A model generated the notes under the pieces. The model worked only from the letters and a program-made list of their open reading frames with translations. It was not told the DNA's origin and did not search any database. DNA of 64,000 bases, taken from positions 61,648 to 125,647 of the forward strand of contig JALSGP010000040.1 of assembly GCA_026982705.1 (NCBI GenBank), written 5' to 3'. The position numbers and the translations under genes were made by a program. The DNA is from Alphaproteobacteria bacterium. Its GTDB lineage: Bacteria; Pseudomonadota; Alphaproteobacteria; Geminicoccales; Geminicoccaceae. Below, piece by piece: positions 44,333 through 54,552 of the stretch; within the stretch, counting starts at the first letter, position 1, and every line of letters begins with the position of its first letter.

Positions 44333-45232
44333 ATGCGACGCGTCCTCGTCCTGCTCCTCGCCCTCGCGAGCGCGGTGACCACGGCGGTCTACGTGCGCGG
44401 CTGGATCGAACGGCGCGACCGGGCGCCCGCGGTGGCGGCCGCGCCGGAGCCGACGCCCCGCCGCGAGGTGCTCCTCACCACCCGGGCGCTGGCCCCCGGA
44501 ACGCTCCTGCGGGCCGACGATCTGGCCTGGCGCCCCTGGCCCGAGGAGGCGGTGGTGGAGGGCTTCTGGGTGGATCGCGAGATCGCCGTGGAGGAGCTGG
44601 TGGGCGCCGTGGTGCGGCGGGCCCTGCCCGCCGGCGTGCCGCTGGTGCGGGACGACGTGGTGCGCCCGGGCGAGCGCGGCTTCCTCGCGGCGGTGCTGCG
44701 GCCGGGTCACGTGGGCCTCACCGTGCCCGTGGACGACGCCTTCGCCGAGGCCGGCGTGGTCTATCCCGGCGACCGGGTGGACGTGCTGCTGACCCAGGCG
44801 GTGAAGGACGGCGGTGGCGCCGAGGCCGCCGTGGAGACGCTGGTGCGGGACGTGCGGGTGGTGGCCATCGGCGGGAGGCTGCGGCCGGCCGGTGCCGGCG
44901 ACGGCGGCCTGCCGCGCCAGCGCCGCACCGCCACCCTGGAGCTCGCGCCACGGGACGCCCAGCGGCTGGCCCTCGCCATGGACCTCGGGCGGGTGGTGCT
45001 GGTGCTGCGGGCACTCGCACGGGCGGACCGGGACAGGTCCGCGACGGCGGGCGCGGCCGGGCCGCTGTGGGCGACGGACGTCAGCCGCGCGCGCCGGCGC
45101 GGGCGGACCATCGCCGTCTACCGCGGGCGCGAGGCCGAGCTGGCACCCGTCGGACCGGCCGTCGCCGGCCCGGCGGTGCCCGCCGCGGGAGCGGAGACGC
45201 CGGCGCCGGAGGGCGCGGGAGGAGGGCCATGA
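44333..45232 (+). CDS. cpaB: Flp pilus assembly protein CpaB/RcpC
   Basis: A 299-residue protein with an N-terminal membrane helix (about 3-22), then an SAF domain (about 45-110, LLTTRALAPGTLLRADDLAW) and the RcpC/CpaB region with VGLTVPVDDAFAEAGVVYPGDRVDVLLTQ. It acts in the periplasm with the secretin. The C-terminal 30 residues are Ala/Pro/Gly-rich. ATG at 44333; the stop overlaps cpaC by 4 nt. Confidence 0.9.
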   Translation: MRRVLVLLLALASAVTTAVYVRGWIERRDRAPAVAAAPEPTPRREVLLTTRALAPGTLLRADDLAWRPWPEEAVVEGFWVDREIAVEELVGAVVRRALPAGVPLVRDDVVRPGERGFLAAVLRPGHVGLTVPVDDAFAEAGVVYPGDRVDVLLTQAVKDGGGAEAAVETLVRDVRVVAIGGRLRPAGAGDGGLPRQRRTATLELAPRDAQRLALAMDLGRVVLVLRALARADRDRSATAGAAGPLWATDVSRARRRGRTIAVYRGREAELAPVGPAVAGPAVPAAGAETPAPEGAGGGP

Positions 45233-46635
45233 GGGTCTTGGCGAACCTCGGCGGCTGGCCGTTCGGTCTGCTCGCGCTGGTGATGGCCGGCCTCGGCGCG
45301 ATCTCCTCCGCCCGGGGCGGTCCGGCGGTGGAGCTGCGTCCCGACCGCACCATCCGGGTGGAGGTGGGCGAGGGACGGCTGGTGCGGCTCGGACGGCCGG
45401 CGGCCGCCGTCTTCGTCGCCGCGCCCGCCGTCGCCGACGTCCAGGTCCGCGGGCCCGACCTCGTCTACGTCTACGGGAGACGGGCCGGGGCCACCACCCT
45501 CTATGCCGTGGGCGACGGCGAGCGGCCGCTGCTGCAGGCGCGGGTGGAGGTGCACCACGCCGTCGGCCGGCTGCGGGCGCTGATCGCGCGCATCGCCCCA
45601 AGGGCGCGGGTGGAGATCGAGTCCTTCCCGGGCGGGATGCTGCTCCTGGGCGAGGCGCCGGATCCCGCCACCGCCGCCGACATCCGCACCCTCGCCGAAC
45701 GCTTCCTCGGCGAGGGGGAGAAGCTGGTGGCGCGGCTCGCCGTCACCGCCCCCACCCAGGTGGCCCTCCGGGTGCGGGTGGCGGAGGTGGCGCGGGAGGT
45801 GCTGCGGGTCCTGGGGGTGAACTGGGACGTGGTGGCGAGCCCGGGCGACTTCGTCTTCGGCCTCGCCTCCGGCCGGCCGGTGCGCGGCGGCACCCAGCTC
45901 CTGCGCCTCGCCGACGACACCGGCACCGCCGGCCTCCTCGCGGGTTCCGTGCGCAACGGCGACCTCGACCTCAACGGGGTGCTGGACGCCCTCGCCCGGG
46001 AGGGGCTGGTGTCGGTGCTGGCCGAGCCGACCCTCACGGCCGTCTCCGGCGAGACGGCGGAGTTCCTGGCGGGCGGCGAGTTCCCGGTGCCGGTGGGCTA
46101 CGACAACGGCCAGCTCACCATCGAGTTCAAGGAGTTCGGCGTCCGCCTCGCCTTCACGCCGACGGTCCTCGCCGACGGGCGCATCAGCCTCAGGGTGCGG
46201 CCGGAGGTGAGCGAGCTGACCGAGGCCGGGGCCATCCGCCTGCAGAACATCTCGGTGCCCGCCCTCGCCACCCGCCGTGCCGAGACCACGGTGGAGCTGG
46301 CGAGCGGCCAGAGCCTCGCCATCGGTGGCCTCGTCTCGCGCAGCACCCGCAGCCGCCTCGAGAAGTTCCCGGGGCTCGGCGATCTGCCGGTGCTGGGCGC
46401 CCTCTTCCGCTCCACCCGCTTCCAGCGCAACGAGACGGAGCTCTTGATCGTGGTGACTCCCTATCTGGTCCGTCCGACGACGCCCGACCGCCTCTCGCGG
46501 CCCCAGCGGCGACTGCGGCCGGAGGACGGCTTCGCGGCGCTGCTGCGCGGGCGTGTCGAGGCGCCGACCGCGGACGTGCCGCCGGCGGAACGGCCGCGGC
46601 CGCTCCACGGGCGCTACGGCTTCTCCTGGGACTAG
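45229..46635 (+). CDS. cpaC: Tad secretin CpaC/RcpA
   Basis: A 468-residue outer-membrane secretin with a signal peptide (about 1-30). The N-terminal part has the CpaC-type segment VGEGRLVRLGRPAAAVFVAAPAVADV. The C-terminal secretin domain (about 250-430) contains GVLDALAREGLVSVLAEPTLTA, then VRPEVSEL, and ends with LPVLGALFRSTRFQRNETEL and LLIVVTPYLV. It forms the pore for the pilus. ATG at 45229 after GGAGGG. Confidence 0.93.
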   Translation: MRVLANLGGWPFGLLALVMAGLGAISSARGGPAVELRPDRTIRVEVGEGRLVRLGRPAAAVFVAAPAVADVQVRGPDLVYVYGRRAGATTLYAVGDGERPLLQARVEVHHAVGRLRALIARIAPRARVEIESFPGGMLLLGEAPDPATAADIRTLAERFLGEGEKLVARLAVTAPTQVALRVRVAEVAREVLRVLGVNWDVVASPGDFVFGLASGRPVRGGTQLLRLADDTGTAGLLAGSVRNGDLDLNGVLDALAREGLVSVLAEPTLTAVSGETAEFLAGGEFPVPVGYDNGQLTIEFKEFGVRLAFTPTVLADGRISLRVRPEVSELTEAGAIRLQNISVPALATRRAETTVELASGQSLAIGGLVSRSTRSRLEKFPGLGDLPVLGALFRSTRFQRNETELLIVVTPYLVRPTTPDRLSRPQRRLRPEDGFAALLRGRVEAPTADVPPAERPRPLHGRYGFSWD

Positions 46636-46648
46636 CGGAGGGATGGTC

Positions 46649-47350
46649 ATGAGCCCGTCGTCCCGGATCCGTCCCGTTCGCCGCCGGCGCGGCGCGCCCG
46701 TGGCGCCGCTCCTGGTGCTGCTGCTGGGGCTCGCCGCCTGTGCCGCCCCGCCGGCCGCCCCCGACGAGGCGGCCGGTCTGCCGGAGCTCGCGGCCGAGAC
46801 CGTGGTCCATCGTCACCTGGTGCACTTCGCCACCGATTCGGCCGAGCCCGGTCCGGCCGAACGGGCGGCCCTCGCCGCCTTCGTGGCGGCGCTGCCGGCG
46901 GAGGCACGCGTCACGGTCCTGCTGTACGGCGGCGCCGATCCACGCGCCGGGCGGGTCTACAATGCCGATCTCGCCGCCCGCCGTGCCCGCGCCGTGGCGG
47001 ATCTGCTGCGCCGTCTCGGCCGGAGGCCGACCATGGTGGCCGGCCGGTCGCTGGGCGAGGCCGCCGCCCGCGGCCGCGATGCCGCCGGCTGGCGCGGAGA
47101 CCGGCGGGTGGAGGTGGTGGCGACGGTGATCCGGCCGGTGGTGCGGGGCTGCGCGCGGCCGGTGGCAGCCGGCGGTGCCCGCCTCGGCTGCGCGGTGGAA
47201 GGGGCCCTCGCCGCCATGGTGGCCGATCCCGCCGATCTGGTCCGCCCCGGGCCGCTGGCCCCCGCCGATGCCGCCCGCACGATCCTCGCCGTCGACCGCT
47301 ACCGCACCGGCCGCGTCCGTCCCCTGCCGAAGCCGGAGAAGAAGCGGTGA
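46649..47350 (+). CDS. cpaD: CpaD-family pilus lipoprotein
   Basis: A 233-residue lipoprotein. The signal ends in LLLGLAACAAP, a lipobox with Cys near residue 32. A middle part (about 55-165) looks like the OmpA-like fold typical of CpaD (HFATDSAEPGPAERAAL ... GGADPRAG...). The end has GCAVEGALAAMVADPADLVRP, which corresponds to the CpaD motif GC....NLAAMVADP.DL..P. The second ATG (46649) is preferred because GGAGGG would touch the first one at 46643. The stop overlaps cpaE by 4 nt. Confidence 0.87.
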   Translation: MSPSSRIRPVRRRRGAPVAPLLVLLLGLAACAAPPAAPDEAAGLPELAAETVVHRHLVHFATDSAEPGPAERAALAAFVAALPAEARVTVLLYGGADPRAGRVYNADLAARRARAVADLLRRLGRRPTMVAGRSLGEAAARGRDAAGWRGDRRVEVVATVIRPVVRGCARPVAAGGARLGCAVEGALAAMVADPADLVRPGPLAPADAARTILAVDRYRTGRVRPLPKPEKKR

Positions 47351-48570
47351 GCACGCCCACCGTCGCGTCCGAGAGCCCGGAGGAGACCGCCCTCGACAGC
47401 CGGCCGGCGCTGCGGGCCTTCGTGGCGCACGCCGAGACCCGGCAGATGGTGGAGAAGGCGGCCATCGAGCTGGCGCTGGACTCCTTCCACGTCGCCCACG
47501 GCACCGTCGCCGACGCCATCCGCGTCTTCGGCGTGGAACGCTCGCCGCGGCTGCTGGTGGTGGAGCTGGACGACAGCGACACGCCCCTCGAGCGGGTGGA
47601 CGAGCTGGCCGAGGTGTGCGAGCCGGGGACGGCGGTGGTGGTGCTGGGACGGGCCAACGACGTGGGCCTGTTCCGGGAGCTGTTGCGCCGCGGCGTCAGC
47701 GACTATCTGGTGGTGCCGGTGCCGTGGCCGGTCCTGCTGCGTTCCCTGGGCGACGCCCTCGAGGGGCGGGAGCCGGCGCGGCGAACCGTGCGCGGGGGAC
47801 GGACGGTGCTGGTGTTCGGCGCCCGCGGCGGTGTCGGCGTCACCCGCCTCGCCACCCTCCTCGCCCACCGCCTCGCCACCCTGCGCCGACGCCGCGTCGC
47901 CCTGTTCGATCTCGATCCCACCTTCGGCGACGTGGCCCTCGCCTTCGATCTCGATCCCTCGCCGGCCCTGCGGGAGGTGTTCGAGGATCCCGCCCGCGCC
48001 GACGGACTGTGGGTGGAGCGGGCCGGTCGCACCGTCGGGGATGCGCTCTGGATCTTCGCCGCCGAGGAGCCGCTGGATGCCTGGCCGCCCGCGCCGGCGG
48101 GAGGTCTGCCGGCGGTGGCGGAGGCGCTGCGTCGGCGCTTCCACTACGTGCTGTTCGACTGCCCCGTGCGCCCCGTCGAGACCCTCACCGCCGCCCTCGA
48201 ACAGAGCGATCTCGCCTTCCTGGTGTGCGAGGCGACCCTCGCCGGCATCCGCGACGTGCTGCGGCTGCTGCGGCACGCCTCGGAGGTCAACGCCTCCTGC
48301 CACGTCTATCTGGTCCTCAACCGGCCCGGCGCGCGGCGCGGCGGCGGGATCGACCGTGGCGACTTCGCGCGGGCAGTGGGCCGGGACGTCGATTTCGTCC
48401 TCCCCTTCGATCCCGCCATCGCCGAGGCGGCCGACCGCGGCCGGCCGCCGGCCCGTCTCGCCCGCGCCAGCGCCCGTGTCCTCGACGCCATGGTGGAACG
48501 GCTGGCGGGGACGGCCACGGCGGAATCGCCGCTCACCCGTCTGCCGCTCATCGGCCGTCTGCTGGGCTGA
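47347..48570 (+). CDS. cpaE: Tad pilus protein CpaE/TadZ
   Basis: A 407-residue MinD/ParA-like protein that localises the pilus machine. Residues 20-135 form a receiver-like domain. The ATPase-like part begins with FGARGGVGVTRLATLLAHRLA near residue 157. The Walker A is deviant: GGVGVT in place of GGxGKT, so the usual Lys is absent. CpaE/TadZ proteins often have such changes and may not hydrolyse ATP. DLDPTFGDVA and FDCPVRPVET are the later motifs. GTG start overlaps cpaD. Confidence 0.88.
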   Translation: MSTPTVASESPEETALDSRPALRAFVAHAETRQMVEKAAIELALDSFHVAHGTVADAIRVFGVERSPRLLVVELDDSDTPLERVDELAEVCEPGTAVVVLGRANDVGLFRELLRRGVSDYLVVPVPWPVLLRSLGDALEGREPARRTVRGGRTVLVFGARGGVGVTRLATLLAHRLATLRRRRVALFDLDPTFGDVALAFDLDPSPALREVFEDPARADGLWVERAGRTVGDALWIFAAEEPLDAWPPAPAGGLPAVAEALRRRFHYVLFDCPVRPVETLTAALEQSDLAFLVCEATLAGIRDVLRLLRHASEVNASCHVYLVLNRPGARRGGGIDRGDFARAVGRDVDFVLPFDPAIAEAADRGRPPARLARASARVLDAMVERLAGTATAESPLTRLPLIGRLLG

Positions 48571-48574
48571 GACC

Positions 48575-49977
<1,403 letters not shown>

Positions 49978-49981
<4 letters not shown>

Positions 49982-50961
49982 GCGCGGCCTCCTGGACCGT
50001 CCTCGCCGCCGCTCTGGCCGGCCTCCTCGTCCTCCTCGCAGTGGAGGCCGTGCGGCGGGCGCTGGTGCGGCGGCGGCTGCGGGCCCGCATCGCCGCCGTG
50101 CAGGGCACCGCGCGACGGGTGGCGGAGGCCGGGAACGCGCCCACCTCGCTGCGCCGTCGCGAACGCGGCGAACTGTGCCGGCTGGCATGGCTCGACCTCG
50201 GCCGCCTGCTGCCGGACATCCGCCTCCTGGAACGGCGGATCGCCCGGGCCGGTCTCGATCTCGGAATCGGCGACGCCCTGCTGGTAGCGCTCCTGCTGGG
50301 TGTCCTCGCCGGGGGGATCGCATGGTGGCTGGCGGGGCATCCGCTGGCGGCGGCGGCCGGTTTCCCCCTCGGCGCCGTGCTGCTGCCGCTGGCCGTGATG
50401 GACGTGCTGCGGCGGCGGCGCGAACGCGCCTTCGTGCGCCTGTTCCCGGAGGCCCTCGATCTGGTGGTGCGGGCCGTCCGCTCGGGGCTGCCGGTGGTGG
50501 AGGCCGTCACCCTCATCGGCGACGAGGTGGACGAACCGGTGGGCGGTCTCTTCCGCGAGGTGGCGAGCGCGGTGCGGGTGGGCACGCCCCTGGAGGAGGC
50601 ACTGTGGGAGGCGGTGGCGCGCATGGACGTGCCGGAATTCCGCTTCTTCGTCGTCACCCTGTCGATCCAGCGCGAGACCGGGGGCAATCTCGCGGAGATC
50701 GTGAACAATCTCGCCACATTGGTCCGGCGGCGGGAACAGATGAAAATGAAGATCCGGGCCATGTCGTCGGAGGCCCGGGCCTCGGCCCTGATCATCGGAT
50801 CCCTGCCCTTCGTCATGACCGCGGTGATCTATGCCATCAATCCGGACTACATCTCCAAGCTGTTCGTCGACCCCCGCGGCTGGACCATGCTCGCCGGCGG
50901 TCTCGCCAGCATGACCGTGGGTCTCCTGGTCATCGCCCGCCTCGTGAGGTTCGAGATATGA
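49978..50961 (+). CDS. tadB: Tad pilus inner-membrane protein TadB
   Basis: A 327-residue protein with a GspF/T2SSF domain. It has two N-terminal and two C-terminal membrane segments. FPEALDLVVRAVRSGLPVVEAV and FFVVTLSIQRETGGNLAEIV are the typical motifs. It pairs with TadC as the platform in the inner membrane. ATG overlaps cpaF. In most Tad loci tadC follows at once; here 704 nt intervene. Confidence 0.92.
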
Positions 50962-51668
50962 GGGCGCCGTTCCGTTCCCACCCGGCCGGACCGTGGCGGC
51001 CGGGACGCGCCGCCGGCACCCTTCCGCACGTGGCGGCGAACGCGGTCACGAGGCGGCTTTTCCCGACGGTGGCACCCTCCGCCGCCGGCGCCACCAGGTC
51101 CTCGAGGCCTCGCTCCGCCGCCTTCCCGGTCCCCGCCGACGACCGGCGGCGTCCGTGCCCCTCGGATCCCCATGCCGTCGTCACCGCCGGGGAAGGACGG
51201 GAGCCGGACGACCGGCACCGTCCGCGGCCTGTGGCGTCGTGCCCCTCCACCCGCCCGGCCCTCGCCGCCCGCCACACCGGTCCCCGCACGCCCCGACCCG
51301 GCCTCGGATCCGCGCGACGGACGCCGCACGCGACCCCCACGGGCGCGGCCCGGGGGATCGATGGCCGGAGCGGGGGGATCGGCGCGCGGATCCCCTCCCC
51401 TTGCCCGCCCCGGCCGGTCCCCGGATCCCGCCGGACCCGGTTCCCCGCCGCCGGGGTCCCACGCCGTCGCGACACTGGTCCGGGACGGTGCGGGAGACCG
51501 CCGGTGCCGGCGGACGTGACGGTTCCCCGGAGACGGCCCGCGGGGGGCCGGGCGCCGCGGGCATGGCACCGCGGTGACGGTCCGGCGCGAGGGGCGATCG
51601 TGGTCCCGTGGGCCCTGGATGCCGGTGCCGGACCGAGGACGGGCACACCGGGGAGAAGGCGCGCATGA
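50958..51668 (+). other. Open frame filling the tadB-tadC gap, coding status doubtful
   Basis: A 236-codon frame begins with an ATG that overlaps the tadB stop (ATGA) and ends in a TGA that overlaps the tadC start (ATGA). The product would be Arg/Pro/Gly/Ala-rich, with no membrane helix, signal or known motif, and uses rare AGA/AGG codons. Frames like this also occur by chance in GC-rich DNA. The stretch contains no other convincing gene on either strand and no insertion-sequence ends. Either a fast-evolving Tad component, or a non-coding or decayed insert. Confidence 0.25.
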
Positions 51669-52627
51669 CCGCCTGGCTGGATCTGCTGCGGGCCCCCACC
51701 GCCGAGCACCTCGCCTGGCTCGCGGGCGGCCTCAACTTCCTGGCCGTTCTCCTCGCCTGGTACCTGCTGGTGGAGGGACGCGGCAGGCCCCGATCGCTGG
51801 AGCGGATCGCCCGCACTTATGCGGTGGAGACCCCGCGCCGTTCGCGGGTGGCCCAGCTCCGGCCCGATCTGGTCCGCCTCGCCACCCTCACCCTCCGTTC
51901 CCTCGACCTGCTCCGTGTCTCCGGCATCGAGGCCTGGCGTCTCGCCCTGGTGCGGGCCGGCCTCCGCAGCCGGGAAGCGCTGATCGTCTTCGTCTTCGCC
52001 AAGCTCGCCCTGCCCGCCGCCGCCCTCCTCCTGCTGGTGCCGGCGCTGTTCGTGGAGACCTCGACCCTCACGCCCACCGCCCGCCTCGCCTTTTCCGTGG
52101 CCCTCTGCGGCGGCGCCTTCTTCCTGCCGGATCTGGCGATCGGGAGGCGAGCCGCGGCGCGGCGGGCGCGCATCCAGAAGGCGCTGCCGGATGCCCTCGA
52201 CCTGCTGGTGGTGTGCGCCGAGGCCGGCCTCGCCCTCGACGCCGCCCTGCAGCGGGTGGCCCGCGAACTCGGCCGCGGTGCCCCGGAACTCGCGGACGAG
52301 CTCACCGTCACCTCGGTGGAGCTCACCTTCCTGCCGGAGCGCCGTCAGGCCCTCCACAATCTCGCGAAGCGGGTGCCGCTCTCCGGCATCACCGCCCTCA
52401 CCTCCACCCTCGTCCAGACCGAGCGCTACGGCACGCCCCTCGCCATGAGCCTCAGGGTGCTGGCGGAGGAACTCCGCGAGCGGCGGCTCATCCGGGCGGA
52501 GGAGAAGGCGGCACGCCTGCCGGCGGTCCTCACCGTGCCCCTCATCGTCTTCATCCTGCCGGCCCTGTTCGTGGTGCTGGGCGGCCCGGCGGTGCTCGAC
52601 ATCATGGACTATCTGTCGCGGCGGTGA
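51665..52627 (+). CDS. tadC: Tad pilus inner-membrane protein TadC
   Basis: A 320-residue GspF/T2SSF domain protein, the partner of TadB. It has an N-terminal helix (about 19-37), two more near 115-165 and one at the end. ALPDALDLLVVCAEAGLALDAALQRVA is the TadC form of the motif, and TLVQTERYGTPLAMSLRVLA follows. ATG at 51665 (MTAWLDLL); the longer frame from 51608 starts in low-complexity sequence. No tadD, tadE, tadF or tadG follows, so the locus is incomplete here. Confidence 0.92.
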   Translation: MTAWLDLLRAPTAEHLAWLAGGLNFLAVLLAWYLLVEGRGRPRSLERIARTYAVETPRRSRVAQLRPDLVRLATLTLRSLDLLRVSGIEAWRLALVRAGLRSREALIVFVFAKLALPAAALLLLVPALFVETSTLTPTARLAFSVALCGGAFFLPDLAIGRRAAARRARIQKALPDALDLLVVCAEAGLALDAALQRVARELGRGAPELADELTVTSVELTFLPERRQALHNLAKRVPLSGITALTSTLVQTERYGTPLAMSLRVLAEELRERRLIRAEEKAARLPAVLTVPLIVFILPALFVVLGGPAVLDIMDYLSRR

Positions 52628-52955
52628 GGCCGGGCGTGCCGTTCGGGTTCCGTCGCCGACGGAATCCCGCCCCGTTCCGGGTGGGAGCGTCTCCCACCTC
52701 CCGAAGCGATCCCGCCGGGGCCGAATCCCCGCGGATGAAGACGCCGTCCGGCATGCCCTCGGCACACGAAGGCATCTTCCCGACGGTCGTTCCGTCTCTC
52801 CCGCCGCCCATGGAATCGGACCCTCCGACGATCCCGTTCCCCCGCGGTCGCCGGGTCGGATCCGCACCGGCTCGATCGGGCGGGGCCGCATCCGGCGGCT
52901 GTGCCGGCGACCGTCCGGGAAGCGGGAGACGGTGCGGCCGCGGGCCGTACCACCG
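52628..52955 (+). other. Gene-free stretch with two hairpins after tadC
   Basis: About 330 nt without a supportable gene. Two hairpins lie just past tadC: TTCCGTC/GACGGAA (52648-52664, 3-nt loop) and GGTGGGAG/CTCCCACC (52680-52698, 3-nt loop). Together they probably end the Tad transcript, though neither has a T-run. The rest is low-complexity CCG/TCC-rich sequence with nothing recognisable. Confidence 0.45.
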
Positions 52956-52984
52956 TTGACGGTGGCGGCCGGTCCCCCTATGTG
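52956..52984 (+). promoter_or_regulatory. Promoter of rpmB
   Basis: TTGACG (52956-52961), a 17-nt spacer, TATGTG (52979-52984). Good match and spacing, with a predicted start near 52991 and a 57-nt leader to rpmB. Confidence 0.6.
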
Positions 52985-52997
52985 GAGCCGCGGTCCG

Positions 52998-53013
52998 CGC
53001 CCCGTCCGGGGCG
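52998..53013 (+). promoter_or_regulatory. Small terminator-like hairpin in the rpmB leader
   Basis: CGCCCC (52998-53003), a GTCC loop, GGGGCG (53008-53013), followed by TCGTCTTTT. It would form within the first 25 nt of the rpmB mRNA. It could be an attenuator or a 5'-stabilising hairpin. Confidence 0.4.
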
Positions 53014-53047
53014 TCGTCTTTTCCTGCACCACACGGGGATTCCGGCC

Positions 53048-53353
53048 ATGTCGCGACGCTGTCCGGTCACCGGCAAGGGGGTCCAGGTCGGCCACAACGT
53101 GAGCCACGCCAACAACAAGACCAAGCGCCGCTTCCTGCCCAATCTCCAGCAGCACCGCCTCTACAGTGAGGCCCTCGGCCGCAGCATCCGTCTGCGCCTG
53201 TCGGTGCAGGGCCTGCGCACCATCGACAAGTACGGCGGTCTCGACGCCTGGCTCCTCGCCACCAAGCCGGGTCGGCTGCCCCGCGATCTCCGTCGTCTGC
53301 GCGAACGCATCGAGGCGGCGCGCACCCGGTCCGAGGAGGCCCCGGCCGGCTGA
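53048..53353 (+). CDS. rpmB: 50S ribosomal protein L28
   Basis: A 101-residue L28, of the longer alphaproteobacterial type (about 95-105). [20 protein letters not shown] and [11 protein letters not shown] are the standard N-terminal motifs, and [15 protein letters not shown] is typical of the alphaproteobacterial C-terminal extension. ATG at 53048. It has its own promoter and leader. Confidence 0.96.
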   Translation: MSRRCPVTGKGVQVGHNVSHANNKTKRRFLPNLQQHRLYSEALGRSIRLRLSVQGLRTIDKYGGLDAWLLATKPGRLPRDLRRLRERIEAARTRSEEAPAG

Positions 53354-53594
53354 GCCGGGTGCGGCCGTCCGGCGCTCCGGACCGGCCCCTCCCGGGACCC
53401 GCCGGGCGATATCGCCCCGTCGAGCCCAACGGTGACGCCCGCCTCGAACCGGAGCTGAACGCGCGCGACACCTCCCGGTACGGCATCGCCCGCCACACCA
53501 TCACCTTCACCTCGCCGGATGCCGCCGGCGGTCGTGCCGCGCCGGTCGCCGCCGTCCCGCTCCCATCGCCACCATCGCCCTCGCCGCCGGCGTC

Positions 53595-54552
53595 GTGCGT
53601 CCCGTATCCCACCGCCGGCTCGTCGCCCGCGTCTGCGTCCGCCATCTCGGCGGCACCATCGCCCCTACCCCCGGGGAGCGCTCCGCCCAGGACTGGCTCT
53701 CCCGCGCCTTCCACCATCTCGGCGAGGAGCTGCCCGTCCGGGGCACCCACGGCTCCGCCACCGTCTTCCTCCCCTCCTGCAACATGCGCCGCGTCTTCCG
53801 CCGGAACGGTGACATCGCTCGCGACGGCCACGCGGGGAAATCGGGGCGCCCGGCTCCTCGCCACCCTCGCCCACTCGGCCGCGGCGCGAGGGCTGCCACG
53901 ATCTCGCCCTCGTGGGCGGCGAGCCCACCGTCCACCCGCCGGTGATCCTCGAGGCCCTGGTCCTTGTCGCCCGCGGTTTCGTGCCCGGCGCCCGGGGATC
54001 TGCACCGCGCGGCGGCGGTGGACGGCGAACGCTTCCGTCACCGGCCCCGGGTTGCCGGCCACGGCGACCGGTACGGCCCCTTCAACGTGCCGGTCCTGTG
54101 GAACGGCACCCTGGACTTCGACCGCCACGTCCTCGACCCGCTGCGGGTGGCGGTGGACCTCCGATGGCCGGCCTCCGGGTTCGGCCCCGGCCGCCGCGCC
54201 GTCGAACTGGCACGCACGCCCCACTCCTTCGCCACGGTGACGGCCAACCTCGCCGCCCTGGCGGCCGCCGGCGAGCAGGTGCCGGTACGCCATCCGGCGA
54301 TGCCCGAGTACCCGAGGTGCCGCACCTTCCCGCTGCTCGACCGGCTCGCCCGCCCCATGCCCGGGACACCGGTCAACATCACGGACCAGTCCCGTCCGGA
54401 CATGGCATCCTGCCGGAGAGTCCCCACTTCCGCGAGCGCTTCCGGCCCCTCGCCCGGCGTCCGTGGGCGCGCGAGATCGCGGCCGCCACGATCACGCCCG
54501 CGCCCTCGGTCTCCCCTCCGAGACGGTGAGCCTCGAACGGCGCCGTCTCTAG
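53595..54552 (+). pseudogene. Decayed PflX-like radical SAM protein gene
   Basis: Fragments in different frames match, in order, a PflX-type radical SAM protein. They are RAFHHLGEELPVRGTHGSAT and FLPSCNMRRVFRRNGDI (about 53680-53815), CHDLALVGGEPTVHPPVILE (about 53898-53957), FNVPVLWNGTLDFD (54081-54122), TPHSFATVTANLAALAAAGE (about 54214-54273), the GTPVNITDQSRPDM region (54364-54405), and HARALGLPSETVSLERRRL ending in TAG at 54550-54552. Moving between them needs at least three frameshifts. The iron-sulfur motif C-x3-C-x2-C reads C-NMR-R-VF-R, with two of the three Cys replaced by Arg. The gene cannot make an active enzyme. The true 5' end may lie further upstream, near 53410. Confidence 0.75.

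Noticed and set aside
53404..53594. An upstream part of the radical-SAM pseudogene (frame reading VEPNGDARLEPELNARDTS)
   Set aside because: It may be the decayed N-terminus, but I could not match it to the family, so it is left outside the called limits.
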